Assembly: GCA_016206175.1 (NCBI GenBank)
Contig: JACQSB010000005.1
Location: 1-36,127, forward strand
Source: Candidatus Uhrbacteria bacterium
GTDB taxonomy: Bacteria; Patescibacteriota; Patescibacteriia; JACQRZ01
Length of the DNA: 36,127 bases
Reading direction: 5' to 3'
Shown in pieces: positions 1 to 9,255 of the stretch. The notes beneath the pieces were generated by a model, which was not told the origin of the DNA, did not search any database, and saw only the letters and a program-made list of their open reading frames with translations. Both the position numbers and the translations under genes were made by a program. Numbering within the stretch: the first letter of the stretch is position 1; every line of letters starts with the position of its first letter.

Positions 1-12
1 ATATTATCTCAT

Positions 13-22
13 TTATCGATAA
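13..22. promoter_or_regulatory. Palindrome upstream of guaB
   Basis: TTATCGATAA is a perfect 10-base palindrome 25 bases before the guaB ATG, in the short stretch visible upstream. It could be part of an operator or chance AT-rich symmetry. The window edge cuts off any further promoter sequence. Confidence 0.2.
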
Positions 23-47
23 TCTTATAGAAGAATAGTATTTGCGT

Positions 48-1520
48 ATGTACAAACAGTTTGAACGCACCCTTACATTTGACGATGTCCTTCTCGTGCC
101 TCAAGAATCAGATGCGCTGCCATCAGATGCTGCTATTACATCTCGCCTTACGAGAAAGATCAATCTGAATATCCCATTCGTGAGCGCCGCCATGGATACG
201 GTGAGTGAACATCGGATGGCGATCGCCATGGCTCTTGCCGGCGGTATTGGAGTCATCCATAAAAACCTTTCGGTCGAAGAACAAGTAAACGAAGTGAAAA
301 AGGTCAAGCGCTTTCGAAATGGCTTTATTCAAAATCCCGTTGTAGTCCAGCCGTCGGACAGTATCGCCCGCGTTGTTCAGATCAGAAGCGAATTAGGATA
401 CAAGAAGATTCCCGTAGTTGATACTGACGGCAAGCTTGTCGGCCTTATCTCCGATGTTGATTATGCATTGCCAAAACATACGGAGCTTTCGGTCAAAGAT
501 CGTATGGTGCCGATAAAAAACTTAGTCGTAGGTACTAGCACGATGGCGCTTTCGCAGGCACAAGAGATGCTTCTCGAGCATCGCTTGCGGGTGCTGTGTG
601 TCGTGGGCGAGGATGGCAGGCTTGCAAGCATAGTCACACGGAGAGATATTGAAAATAATAGCGAGTATCAAGATTCGCTCAAAAATGAACAGGGGCAACT
701 TCGCGTCGCGGCAGCTATCGGAATCGGTAACAATGGATTTCAGCGTGCCGAGGCTCTCCATGAAGCCGGAGTTGATGTGCTTGTCATAGACACCGCCCAT
801 GGGCACTCGAAAAACGTGATAGAGACAGTGCGCAGACTTAAAAGGGCATTCCCCCGTCAGCAGCTGATTGCCGGCAACATTGCAACGGCACAAGCAGCCA
901 TTGTGTTATCCGAGGCGGGGGTGGATGCAGTAAAAGTTGGGATCGGACCGGGGTCGATCTGCACAACGCGCATTATTGCAGGTGTTGGAGTGCCCCAGCT
1001 GTCCGCCATTCTAGACGTGAAACGCGGCATCAAACAGAGCAAGAAAAATATTCCGCTCATATCAGACGGAGGCATTTCTTCATCCGGCGATATTGTAAAA
1101 GCGCTTGCAGCTGGAGCAGATAGCGTGATGATGGGCAATATGCTCGCAGGTACCGAAGAAGCGCCGGGACGCGTTGAGCTGACTACTGAAGGCACCTTCA
1201 AGGTCTATCGAGGAATGGGGAGTATTGAAGCGATGGAACGGGGGAGTAAGGATCGATACGGACAGGGTAATGTCACCGAGAAAAGAAAATTCGTACCCGA
1301 AGGAGTGACGGGCCGTGTGCCCTATAAAGGGCCGGTTAGCAGAGTACTCTACCAGCTTGCGGGAGGTGTACGGAGCGGGCTTGGGTATGTGGGGGCGCAT
1401 ACCATTACACAGCTGCAAAAGAAAGCGCGCTTCGTGACGATAACATCAGCGAGCTTATCGGAGAGCCATCCTCATAATCTGTCGAGGATCGAGAGCGCGC
1501 CAAACTATACTGTTGACTAG
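48..1520 (+). CDS. guaB: IMP dehydrogenase
   Basis: Oxidises IMP to XMP with NAD+, the first committed step to GMP, in the cytoplasm. The catalytic loop GPGSICTTR places the nucleophilic cysteine at about residue 305, the same number as in E. coli. A CBS pair occupies roughly residues 95-210, inserted in the TIM barrel. The phosphate-binding DGGISSSGD and the flap region MGSIEAM and GRVPYKG are intact. Length (490 aa) is normal. The ORF track begins at a TTG at 42; I prefer the ATG two codons later, because the protein then starts MYKQFE and matches the family start. It converges on purH and its TAG shares a CTAG palindrome with the purH stop. It is the only purine gene here on the plus strand, so it is transcribed apart from the pur operon. 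Confidence 0.97.
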   Translation: MYKQFERTLTFDDVLLVPQESDALPSDAAITSRLTRKINLNIPFVSAAMDTVSEHRMAIAMALAGGIGVIHKNLSVEEQVNEVKKVKRFRNGFIQNPVVVQPSDSIARVVQIRSELGYKKIPVVDTDGKLVGLISDVDYALPKHTELSVKDRMVPIKNLVVGTSTMALSQAQEMLLEHRLRVLCVVGEDGRLASIVTRRDIENNSEYQDSLKNEQGQLRVAAAIGIGNNGFQRAEALHEAGVDVLVIDTAHGHSKNVIETVRRLKRAFPRQQLIAGNIATAQAAIVLSEAGVDAVKVGIGPGSICTTRIIAGVGVPQLSAILDVKRGIKQSKKNIPLISDGGISSSGDIVKALAAGADSVMMGNMLAGTEEAPGRVELTTEGTFKVYRGMGSIEAMERGSKDRYGQGNVTEKRKFVPEGVTGRVPYKGPVSRVLYQLAGGVRSGLGYVGAHTITQLQKKARFVTITSASLSESHPHNLSRIESAPNYTVD

Positions 1521-3040
1521 TGCCGGAAGCAGCGAATGCCGGTAAAGACCATGGCGATGCCATGCTCATTGCAAGCAGCAATCACATCTTGATCTTTTAG
1601 CGAACCCCCGGGCTGGATCACAGCCTTAATGCCAGTGGCAGCTATTTCATCAATGCTGTCGCGGAATGGGAAAAAGGCATCTGACGCGAGTACAGCGCCA
1701 TGAAGCGAGGAGGTACTTTTTTGAATGGCATGGCGCACAGAATCAATGCGCGATACAAGTCCACAGCCGATCCCGATCGTTACACCATTTTTGTACAGTA
1801 TAATCGCGTTTGATTTTGCATGTTTTACGACCTTCCACGCATTGAGGAGGTCTGCAATTTCGTGATCTGTCGGTACCTTTTCCGTCACAAAGCGCAAATC
1901 TTCTTTTTGTATCTTCGAGTGGTCTGTTTGCTGCGCGAGCAGGCCCCCGAGACATGATCGGTATTCATATGCTTGCCGGATATTTCCAATTAAGGTAAGT
2001 ACGCGGAGATTTTTTTTCTGCAGAAACGTTTCATGTGCAGCATCGTCATAGGCAGGCGCAACAATGACCTCAAAAAAAGTTTTTGCGATTTCATCCGCGA
2101 TTTCTTTTGTACAAGTTCCGTTCATTGCGATAATGCCGCCGAATGCTGAGAGAGGATCAGCGGCATGCGCTGCGCGGAACGCAGCGATATGGGTTGAAGC
2201 AACAGCTACACCGCAGGGATTTGTGTGTTTGACGATTACACACGCGGGTTCCGAAAATTCTTGGCAGAGCCGCAGTGCTGCGTCGGTATCGAGGATGTTG
2301 TTATAAGACAGTTCTTTCCCTTGGTGCTGTTTGATCGTATCATTCAACATCTTGCCTGCTGGACCGTAATACGCCGCGCTTTGATGGGGGTTTTCTCCGT
2401 ATCGCAGCGATACTAATTTTGTATAACTAAGATTAAGCGTCTCATCCAGAGCCGTTTGTGAAAAGTATTGTGATATCACTGTATCATAGGATGCCGTATG
2501 GGAAAAAGCTTTTGCGGCAAGACGTTTGCGCTCGTCAAAAGAAATCCCCCCCTTTGTAATCATATCCGCCAGCGATTCGTAATCTGTTGTATCTACCGCA
2601 ACGCAAACCCATTCATAGTTTTTTGCCGCGCTCCGTATCATCGATGGTCCGCCGATGTCGATTTGTTCCCACGCTTGCTTTTCAGTGCACTGCGGGTCAG
2701 AAACAGTTTTTGCAAACGGGTATAGGTTGCATATAACCAAATCAATCCACTGGATTCCCCGTTTTGCAGCAATTTCAGCATCGATATCCCGCCGTCCAAG
2801 AATGCCGCCATGCACGCGGGGATGCAATGTCTTGACGCGGCCATCCATCATTTCGGGAAACTCGGTATACTCGGCAACATCGCGGATGGGAATGCTTGCC
2901 TCTCGGAGAGTCTTTGCTGTTCCTCCGGTGGAGAGTATCTCCGCACCGTTTTGATGCAATATGTTTGCAAGCTGAACGATCCCCCTTTTATCAGATACGG
3001 ATATCAGTGCACGTTTCACTGTGAGCGGAGCGGTATTCAT
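1517..3040 (-). CDS. purH: Bifunctional AICAR transformylase / IMP cyclohydrolase
   Basis: Carries out the last two steps of IMP synthesis: formylation of AICAR by 10-formyl-THF, then ring closure. The N-terminal MGS-like cyclohydrolase domain (about residues 8-125) contains STGGTAKTL and DGRVKTLHPRVHGG. The C-terminal transformylase domain carries the catalytic KHTNPCG motif and ends GIRCFRH, close to the usual RHFRH end. Length (507 aa) is normal. Its ATG overlaps the purN stop by four bases (ATGA), which suggests translational coupling. It is the last gene of the minus-strand purine run. No hairpin separates it from convergent guaB; the two stop codons overlap. Confidence 0.97.
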   Translation of the reverse strand: MNTAPLTVKRALISVSDKRGIVQLANILHQNGAEILSTGGTAKTLREASIPIRDVAEYTEFPEMMDGRVKTLHPRVHGGILGRRDIDAEIAAKRGIQWIDLVICNLYPFAKTVSDPQCTEKQAWEQIDIGGPSMIRSAAKNYEWVCVAVDTTDYESLADMITKGGISFDERKRLAAKAFSHTASYDTVISQYFSQTALDETLNLSYTKLVSLRYGENPHQSAAYYGPAGKMLNDTIKQHQGKELSYNNILDTDAALRLCQEFSEPACVIVKHTNPCGVAVASTHIAAFRAAHAADPLSAFGGIIAMNGTCTKEIADEIAKTFFEVIVAPAYDDAAHETFLQKKNLRVLTLIGNIRQAYEYRSCLGGLLAQQTDHSKIQKEDLRFVTEKVPTDHEIADLLNAWKVVKHAKSNAIILYKNGVTIGIGCGLVSRIDSVRHAIQKSTSSLHGAVLASDAFFPFRDSIDEIAATGIKAVIQPGGSLKDQDVIAACNEHGIAMVFTGIRCFRH

Positions 3041-3621
3041 ACGGTGTTTCTATTATTTTTATTCCATGCGCGCAATACTTCAATAAGGGTCTCCCCTTCG
3101 AGTTGTTGGACTTTTTGTTTCAGAGTTTCTGCCGTATCATTTTGCAAAACATCACATTTTTTTTGAAGAAGAATTTTTCCGGTATCCACACCTTCATCAA
3201 CGAGATGGACAGTGCACCCTGTTTTTGCGACTCCAGCATCAAGCACAGCCTGATGTACATTTAGATCCATGCCACCGGCGAATGCCGGTAGGAGTGAAGG
3301 ATGGACGTTGATGATTTTATCTTTGAATTCTCGCACAAACCCAACGGATAGGATGCGCATGTATCCGATCAATAGAATCACATCAGGTTTGAAGCGCTGC
3401 AGCAGTTGTTTTAAGTCGTTGTCAAACGTTTCTCGCGTTTTTCCTTTTGGATCAAGAAAGAACGCAGGTATCCCATGCCGCTTTGCGCGTTCCAGGATAA
3501 AGGCATCCTTGCGGTCAGAAGCGACAACTTCTATCGAAGCATCAAGAATTCCATCTTTAATCGCTGCAATGATTGCTTCCATATCCGTGCCTTTTGTTGA
3601 TCCAAGAATTGCGAGTTTCAT
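3037..3621 (-). CDS. purN: Phosphoribosylglycinamide formyltransferase
   Basis: Transfers a formyl group from 10-formyl-THF to GAR to give FGAR. The catalytic Asn and His are in INVHPSLLPAF, and the catalytic Asp is in VDEGVDTG. The N-terminal phosphate loop reads LGSTKGTDMEAI instead of the common SGxGSNLQA, a variant loop. The ORF track extends 25 residues upstream, but the canonical beta-strand MKLAILGS starts at 3621. The longer form would also run into purD, so I use 3621, giving 194 aa. The gene follows purD by 55 bases and overlaps purH by four. The 55-base gap is one of the longer ones in this run. Confidence 0.93.
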   Translation of the reverse strand: MKLAILGSTKGTDMEAIIAAIKDGILDASIEVVASDRKDAFILERAKRHGIPAFFLDPKGKTRETFDNDLKQLLQRFKPDVILLIGYMRILSVGFVREFKDKIINVHPSLLPAFAGGMDLNVHQAVLDAGVAKTGCTVHLVDEGVDTGKILLQKKCDVLQNDTAETLKQKVQQLEGETLIEVLRAWNKNNRNTV

Positions 3622-3676
3622 AATATGAGATCCATCAGCCGACCGTTTGATAGCATCTATGTGTTGTCGCCTTGCA

Positions 3677-5011
3677 TTAGGTCTCATGCCAGGCATACGA
3701 CCGCAAAATTTTCATAGTATCGATTCGCTTCTCCACAAGCATTGGCGAGCCGATATCAGGACGATGGAAAAAGGGACCCCCAACAGCAGAAATCATCTCT
3801 TCTGCAATGTCGGCAGCTTGCGTAATAGTCGGAGCTTTACCAAGTACCGCAAGCGTGCGCGAACCGGTCCCGTAGAATACTCCGCCCTTTTCATCAATAC
3901 CCGCATAATATACATCTACTTCCTTCGGCAAGGCAGAAATATCTATTTTACCACCCTTCATGGGATTATCCGGGTATCCTTCCGGAACCGCATATTTGCA
4001 AACGGTAGCTACATGATCGAAGTTAATCGGTAGCTGTGCAAGCGTTCCTTCAATGATATGGCGGCAAACTTCGACAAAGTCAGTCTGTAAGATACCCAAT
4101 GCATTGATTGACTCCGGATCGCCAAAGCGTGCATTAAACTCAATGAGTTTTACTCCATTACGCGTTGCCATGAATCCTCCGTACAGGATCCCCGTATACC
4201 GCTCTCCGACAGTGTCGCAGAGCACTTTTAGGGACGCTTCATTGATCTTGCGCGCCTCGTTGATATCCGATTCGGCAAGGAACGGCAGAGAATGGTTTGC
4301 ATCAGATATCGATCCCATACCACCGGTGTTTGGACCTTCGTCATTCACAAATGCGCGCTTGTAATCTTGCACTGCCGGCATGTGTGCAAGCGTTATCCCA
4401 TCAGTGAAACTCATAAGGGAAAACTCAACACCAACACATTTCTCTTCAATGACAAAGGGCGATTCCGCAGCGATCAGCTCTTCACAGTATCTAAGAGCTG
4501 ATGGGATATCCGGCAGATGGTCACCGGATACCTTGACGCCCTTCCCGCTCATCAAACCATCGGCTTTGATCACAAATCCATCCCGCAGCTTTGTGAGCAA
4601 TTCAGCCGCACCATCCATCGTATGGAACACTTGATAGTGCGGGATTCCTGGAACAGAAGCAGAGAAAAGTAAATCTCTGGCATAACTTTTACTTGTCTCT
4701 ATCCTTGCCAGTGATTTTTTTGGGCCGATACACGGAATGCCTATGGCTTCCAACGCATCAGCTACTCCAGCTTCCAATGCTGACTCCGGACCAATGATTA
4801 CAAAATCAATTTTCTTGCTAAGAGCGTATTCGGTAATTTTGTCTGTCGCGGTGAGCGAGCCAATAAGGTAATCGCTGCTTACTGTTTGAATGCCAGGATT
4901 TCGAGATGTGCCAAGGCAGTATAATTCAATTTTTTCGCGGGAACGAACGCATGCTTTCGTAATCGCATGTTCCCGCCCGCCGGATCCGATTATAAGGATT
5001 CGTGTTGGCAT
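3677..5011 (-). CDS. purD: Phosphoribosylamine-glycine ligase (GAR synthetase)
   Basis: Joins glycine to phosphoribosylamine with ATP to give GAR. The N-terminal Rossmann-like part begins RILIIGSGGREHAI. The ATP-grasp core follows, with GLMSGKGV, a conserved NTGGMGS, and the metal-binding FNARFGDPE at about residue 295. Length is 444 aa; bacterial PurD is usually 420-430. The start lies 6 bases after the purF stop, so the two are almost certainly cotranscribed. No Shine-Dalgarno is visible before the ATG. Confidence 0.97.
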   Translation of the reverse strand: MPTRILIIGSGGREHAITKACVRSREKIELYCLGTSRNPGIQTVSSDYLIGSLTATDKITEYALSKKIDFVIIGPESALEAGVADALEAIGIPCIGPKKSLARIETSKSYARDLLFSASVPGIPHYQVFHTMDGAAELLTKLRDGFVIKADGLMSGKGVKVSGDHLPDIPSALRYCEELIAAESPFVIEEKCVGVEFSLMSFTDGITLAHMPAVQDYKRAFVNDEGPNTGGMGSISDANHSLPFLAESDINEARKINEASLKVLCDTVGERYTGILYGGFMATRNGVKLIEFNARFGDPESINALGILQTDFVEVCRHIIEGTLAQLPINFDHVATVCKYAVPEGYPDNPMKGGKIDISALPKEVDVYYAGIDEKGGVFYGTGSRTLAVLGKAPTITQAADIAEEMISAVGGPFFHRPDIGSPMLVEKRIDTMKILRSYAWHET

Positions 5012-5017
5012 GAAGTG

Positions 5018-6481
5018 TTAAACAGTGTTCATTACCTTTTCCTGTTCGAACTTTTCAATTTCTTCGATAAAAATGTCATTTGTAACATACCAACCGTCAA
5101 GATACGGCATCGATGGCCGGTCAATATGATGTTTTCCTTTGCGTGTCACAGCCTCAATAAGGTCCTCAATCGTTTGGTAGAGTAAAATATCTGCGCCAAT
5201 GAAATCTTTAATTTCGTCTTCTGTCATATTGGCAGCGATTAATTCAGCCCGAGATGGCATATCTATGCCATAAAAATCAGGATATTTGACAGGAGGACAG
5301 GCCGAGGCAAAGTAGACCTTGCGTGCTCCTGCGTGGCGCATCAATTTTACGATTTCTTTGCTGGTGTTTCCTCGCACAATCGAATCGTCCACCAGCAATA
5401 CGTCCTTCCCGCGGATTTCAATTTCCTGCGGAGAAAGTTTTTGGAGAATAGATTTTCGCCGGATATCCTGCCCTGGCATGATAAATGTGCGTCCGACAAA
5501 TTGATTTTTATACAGCCCTTCGGAGTATCTCACGCCAAGTTCATGCGCCATGCTTAATGCAGCGGTGTTTGAAGTAAATGGAATGGGTATGACAACATCC
5601 GGCATTATTTTGGGGTATCGTTCTTTCCACCGCTTGCCGAGATTTTGCCCCATACGAAGGCGTGAGCGGTATACGCTTACGTCGTTGATAATACTGTCAG
5701 GCCGCGAGAGATACACGTATTCGAAAATACAGGGAGTGAAAAGTTCGTTACGCAGCGTGCGCCGCTGTATCTTTCCCAGCTCATCCACATACACGACTTC
5801 TCCGGGCGCCACATCTCCCATAAGCTCAAAGCCAAGCGGATAGTACATCGTGTTCTCGGAAGAAAATATATAATCTGTCGTGCCATCATGATTTTTGCGC
5901 TCTCCGTAGACAAACGGGCGGATCCCATGCGGATCGCGAAACGCAAACATGCCTCTCCCGGCAATCATGCCGATGACAGAATAGGCGCCGCGCGCTCTAT
6001 CAAATACTGATTCCACGGCATTGCAGATATTTTCAAACATCGGATCTTCCGGATTGAGAGATTGCAGTTTTGCTGCAAAGATATGCTGGATCACTTCAAG
6101 GTCAGACGAAGAGTTGCAGTGTCTCCGATCCTTAATGAGAAGTTCGCGCTTAAGCTCCGCATAATTTGTCAAATCTCCGTTATGCGCCAGAGCGATGCCA
6201 TACGGCGAAGAAATAGAAAACGGCTGAGCGTTCTCTACACTTGATTTTGACCCAGCCGTTGGATAGCGTGTGTGGCCGATGCCCCATGACCCTTTTAGGC
6301 GATCGATCGAGTCTTGATCAAAGACTTCCCGGACATAGCCCGGTCCTTTCACGATGTGGAATTGATTGCTAAAGGTTGCAATGCCGGCAGCATCCTGTCC
6401 CCGATGCTGAAGATGAATCAGGGATTCATAGATTTCTGTTGCTACCGATTTACGGGAGAAGATTCCGACGATGCCGCACAT
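5018..6481 (-). CDS. purF: Amidophosphoribosyltransferase
   Basis: First committed enzyme of purine synthesis: PRPP plus glutamine gives phosphoribosylamine. The protein starts MCGIVGIF, so Cys2 becomes the N-terminal glutaminase nucleophile after Met removal, with no propeptide. The PRPP loop VLLVDDSIVRGNTSK is intact near residue 365. The C-terminal region lacks the paired cysteines that bind the 4Fe-4S cluster in Bacillus-type PurF and instead reads DGWYVTND. This points to the propeptide-less, cluster-less class seen in E. coli. It lies between purB (17 bases upstream) and purD (6 bases downstream). Confidence 0.97.
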   Translation of the reverse strand: MCGIVGIFSRKSVATEIYESLIHLQHRGQDAAGIATFSNQFHIVKGPGYVREVFDQDSIDRLKGSWGIGHTRYPTAGSKSSVENAQPFSISSPYGIALAHNGDLTNYAELKRELLIKDRRHCNSSSDLEVIQHIFAAKLQSLNPEDPMFENICNAVESVFDRARGAYSVIGMIAGRGMFAFRDPHGIRPFVYGERKNHDGTTDYIFSSENTMYYPLGFELMGDVAPGEVVYVDELGKIQRRTLRNELFTPCIFEYVYLSRPDSIINDVSVYRSRLRMGQNLGKRWKERYPKIMPDVVIPIPFTSNTAALSMAHELGVRYSEGLYKNQFVGRTFIMPGQDIRRKSILQKLSPQEIEIRGKDVLLVDDSIVRGNTSKEIVKLMRHAGARKVYFASACPPVKYPDFYGIDMPSRAELIAANMTEDEIKDFIGADILLYQTIEDLIEAVTRKGKHHIDRPSMPYLDGWYVTNDIFIEEIEKFEQEKVMNTV

Positions 6482-6498
6482 AGATAGGGTATGGGGGG

Positions 6499-7878
6499 TT
6501 AGGGCATAGGGATTAGTGAAGCAAGTTTTGCTGCGTATCCGATGTAGCGTTGTGGGCTCAATTTTTTGAGAAGCAACTTGTCCTTGCTTGGTAGCGGGAG
6601 GTCGTCAATTAAAACATGGTAGTCCTCCTGCGAAAAAGCCATGCCCCGAGTTTTATTCTTAACAATTTCGTAAGCATCTTGTTTTCCGGCTTTACGCAGC
6701 AGCGTCTGGATAGCCTCCGCAAGGACTTCCCAGTGCACATCAAGTTCATGCGATAATGACTGCCTATTGGGAGTGATCCGCTCGAGCCCAGAGATGATAG
6801 TATGGCACGCTGTGAACGAATGCGCAAGCGCACATCCTTGCGTGCGGATCAGTGTACTGCCGGATAGGTCGCGTTGAAGACGTGACACAGGTAGAGCGGA
6901 AGCTAGGTGATAGAGTTGCGCATTTGCAGCGCCAAGATTGCCCTCTGCATTTTCAAACTGTATCGGATTGATCTTGTGCGGCATGGTGCTGGACCCCACT
7001 TCTTTGGAGAGCCTGCGCAATCGCAAATGGCCGCGCATGCAGTACAGCCAGATATCGCGTACAAGATCAAGGAGGATCGTATTGATTTGCGATATACGCA
7101 GATAATTTGCCGCAAGAGCATCTCCATTTTCGATCTGCGTCGTATGCAAGGTTGGGAGAAGACCAAAACTTTTCAAGAAATTGGCAGAAAATTTCATCCA
7201 GTCAACATTCGGGTAGGCAATCACGTGTGCCGCCCATGTGCCAACGGCTCCGTTGAATTTTCCGGAATACTCATGATCACAGAGAGCTTCAAGTTGTCGT
7301 GAGAGGCGGTATGCAAATACTGATATCTCTTTTCCTAGTGTAGTCGGGCTCGCGCTCTGTCCATGGGTGAGAGATAAGAGGGGAATGTCCGACCATTGGT
7401 GAGATAAGGTATACAATTTTTTATGCAGTTGCCGCAACAACGGAACGTATGCGTTGCGTATTGCATCACGCCACATCAGTGTGTATGCGATATTATTCAC
7501 ATCTTCAGATGTCAGGGCGAAATGAAGGAATGGCAGCAGGTGTTTTGCGTCAAGATCGGTGATTTTTTTCTGTAAAAAATACTCAATTGCCTTAACATCG
7601 TGATTCGTTTTTTTCTCAAGCTGTTTTATTTTTTTTGCATCGGCCAGAGAAAAATCTTTGACAATATCACGGAGCTTTTTTTGCAGATCGCGTGAAATCG
7701 GTTTGCACTCTCTGACTTCCTTTTGAAAACTGAACGCAATAAGATATTCAATCTCGACAAGGCAGCGGTATTTCATGAGTGCATATTCGGAAAGATATGC
7801 TCGTAATGGTTCTGTACGGTGCGCGTATCGTCCGTCAAGCGGCGAGATCGCTGTGAGAGGTGAGAGCGGCAGTTTCAT
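6499..7878 (-). CDS. purB: Adenylosuccinate lyase
   Basis: Cleaves SAICAR to AICAR and adenylosuccinate to AMP, releasing fumarate. The fumarase-superfamily signature GSSTMPHKINP lies on the mobile catalytic loop, and the catalytic region SLTHGQSASPTTLGKE and TSEDVNNIAY are intact. The start LTAISPLDGRY and the 459-aa length match the proteobacterial PurB type rather than the shorter Bacillus type. The ATG overlaps the purE stop by four bases. PurB is the only enzyme of this block also needed for AMP synthesis; its partner purA is not in the window. Confidence 0.96.
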   Translation of the reverse strand: MKLPLSPLTAISPLDGRYAHRTEPLRAYLSEYALMKYRCLVEIEYLIAFSFQKEVRECKPISRDLQKKLRDIVKDFSLADAKKIKQLEKKTNHDVKAIEYFLQKKITDLDAKHLLPFLHFALTSEDVNNIAYTLMWRDAIRNAYVPLLRQLHKKLYTLSHQWSDIPLLSLTHGQSASPTTLGKEISVFAYRLSRQLEALCDHEYSGKFNGAVGTWAAHVIAYPNVDWMKFSANFLKSFGLLPTLHTTQIENGDALAANYLRISQINTILLDLVRDIWLYCMRGHLRLRRLSKEVGSSTMPHKINPIQFENAEGNLGAANAQLYHLASALPVSRLQRDLSGSTLIRTQGCALAHSFTACHTIISGLERITPNRQSLSHELDVHWEVLAEAIQTLLRKAGKQDAYEIVKNKTRGMAFSQEDYHVLIDDLPLPSKDKLLLKKLSPQRYIGYAAKLASLIPMP

Positions 7879-8393
7879 TTCTTTTTCAGATACGCGTGAT
7901 AGCCGAGGCGTTTGAGACCGGCAGCTTTTTGCTGAACCGTTTTTTCCATGGATTCATGATAAGCCTCAAGCAGATGCTGAACTCGTGGATCCCAAACGGC
8001 AAGCATTCGGACACTGATCAATGCCGCATTGCCGGCATTGTTGATACCGACAGTCGCTACCGGTACGCCAAGAGGCATCTGTACAATTGAAAGCAGCGAG
8101 TCGATGCCCTTGAAGGATCGAGTTATGATTGGTACGCCAATGACAGGCACGGTCGTCAGCGCGGCTGCAACTCCCGGCAGATGCGCCGCTCCGCCTGCTC
8201 CAGCAATGACCGCTTTGATGCCGCGGGAAGATAAGGTTGCGGCATACGCTGCCATTCTTTTCGGCGAACGGTGCGCCGATACTACCGTAATTTCATAGGG
8301 AATTTTAAATTCATCTAATATGCGCGCGGCTTCACTCATGATGTTTAGATCAGAGTCAGACCCCATAATAATGGATACAATCGGTTTTTTCAT
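7875..8393 (-). CDS. purE: N5-CAIR mutase, class I
   Basis: Rearranges N5-CAIR to CAIR. The substrate-binding MGSDSDL, the VVSAHRSP catalytic histidine loop and GGAAHLPGV are all present. The last of these marks the class I mutase, which uses the PurK product, rather than the class II AIR carboxylase that fixes CO2 directly. Length (172 aa) is normal. It sits between purK (9 bases upstream) and purB (4-base overlap). Because the neighbouring PurK looks catalytically damaged, the source of this enzyme's substrate is an open question. Confidence 0.96.
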   Translation of the reverse strand: MKKPIVSIIMGSDSDLNIMSEAARILDEFKIPYEITVVSAHRSPKRMAAYAATLSSRGIKAVIAGAGGAAHLPGVAAALTTVPVIGVPIITRSFKGIDSLLSIVQMPLGVPVATVGINNAGNAALISVRMLAVWDPRVQHLLEAYHESMEKTVQQKAAGLKRLGYHAYLKKK

Positions 8394-8402
8394 ACGGATA
8401 TG

Positions 8403-9248
8403 TTATATTGAATGGTTTTTGTTTTCACTCATAGTATTACCTATGCGGCGAGAATCGGCAAACATTGGCTTCAGACGAGGTCGTTTTGGGGGCAGAGAAC
8501 ACACCAGACGTACGTGTTCCTCAAATTGGCTTATCGTACATGATTTAATCGTATGAGCGCCGCTCTCATGCACATGGGGAATGATACTGAGGACAAAAAT
8601 ATCTTTTTTTTCCGTTGCAACAAATTCGATTGATATGACGCCAACATAGCGAAGCGATTCCGCGATGCGCCGTGAGATGCTTTTGATTTTTCTTGCGTCG
8701 CCCGTCGATAGTTGCGCACGCACAGAAATGATGTCGACATTTTTACCTTTCATAGCTATTTCTGTCGTCGGAAAATAAAAGAGCCTGCCATCATGCGCGC
8801 GACCGAGAGGAAGGATATACTTGCGGTGATGTGCAGCAGATTTTCGTTTTGCCGCAGCCGGGACAACAGGTATCTGGAGCGATGTCAAAAACTGCTGCAG
8901 AAATAATGAATCTTGCGTAATTGAAAATGTTTCAGGACTTGGATGGATTGGTATGACAGCGGCATACTTTCGCAGGATGCCGACATCGCAGGTATCGCTT
9001 ACATAGGTGAGATGGGTAGATGCCGCAATGAGCGCGCGGATCGAGTGTTCGTCGTTGAGTGCGCCGGTAAAGGGGAAATCACAGATGCGTAGCGCCGGCG
9101 CGCGCGACGAGGGATCTAATATAGCTGTTTTAACACCAATGGCATGCGCAGCTTGAACAATGAGGGATCCGAGAGATCCGCCGCCAAGAATGCCAAGAAC
9201 AAGTGAGTCGGCTGGTATATTACATTTACTATGCGATTCGCAACCCAT
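8403..9248 (-). CDS. purK: PurK-like protein lacking ATP-grasp loop
   Basis: Homologous to N5-CAIR synthetase, which uses ATP and bicarbonate to carboxylate AIR. The N-lobe is recognisable (LGILGGGSLGSLI, then a HPSPETFSITQD stretch). The C-lobe aligns through RRIAESLRYVGVISIEF and HESGAHTIKSCTISQFEEH. Missing is the segment of roughly 70-90 residues that carries the nucleotide-binding KxRxGGYDGxGQ loop. The usual NExAPRxHNSG reads LSIIPHVHESG, so metal and ATP ligands are also lost, and YEFENV reads YVSDTC. At 281 aa it is far below the usual 350-390. There is no stop or frameshift. It may be a decaying gene, or a binding subunit kept for another role. The purK label gives homology, not proven activity. 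Confidence 0.72.
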   Translation of the reverse strand: MGCESHSKCNIPADSLVLGILGGGSLGSLIVQAAHAIGVKTAILDPSSRAPALRICDFPFTGALNDEHSIRALIAASTHLTYVSDTCDVGILRKYAAVIPIHPSPETFSITQDSLFLQQFLTSLQIPVVPAAAKRKSAAHHRKYILPLGRAHDGRLFYFPTTEIAMKGKNVDIISVRAQLSTGDARKIKSISRRIAESLRYVGVISIEFVATEKKDIFVLSIIPHVHESGAHTIKSCTISQFEEHVRLVCSLPPKRPRLKPMFADSRRIGNTMSENKNHSI

Positions 9249-9255
9249 TGTTGTG

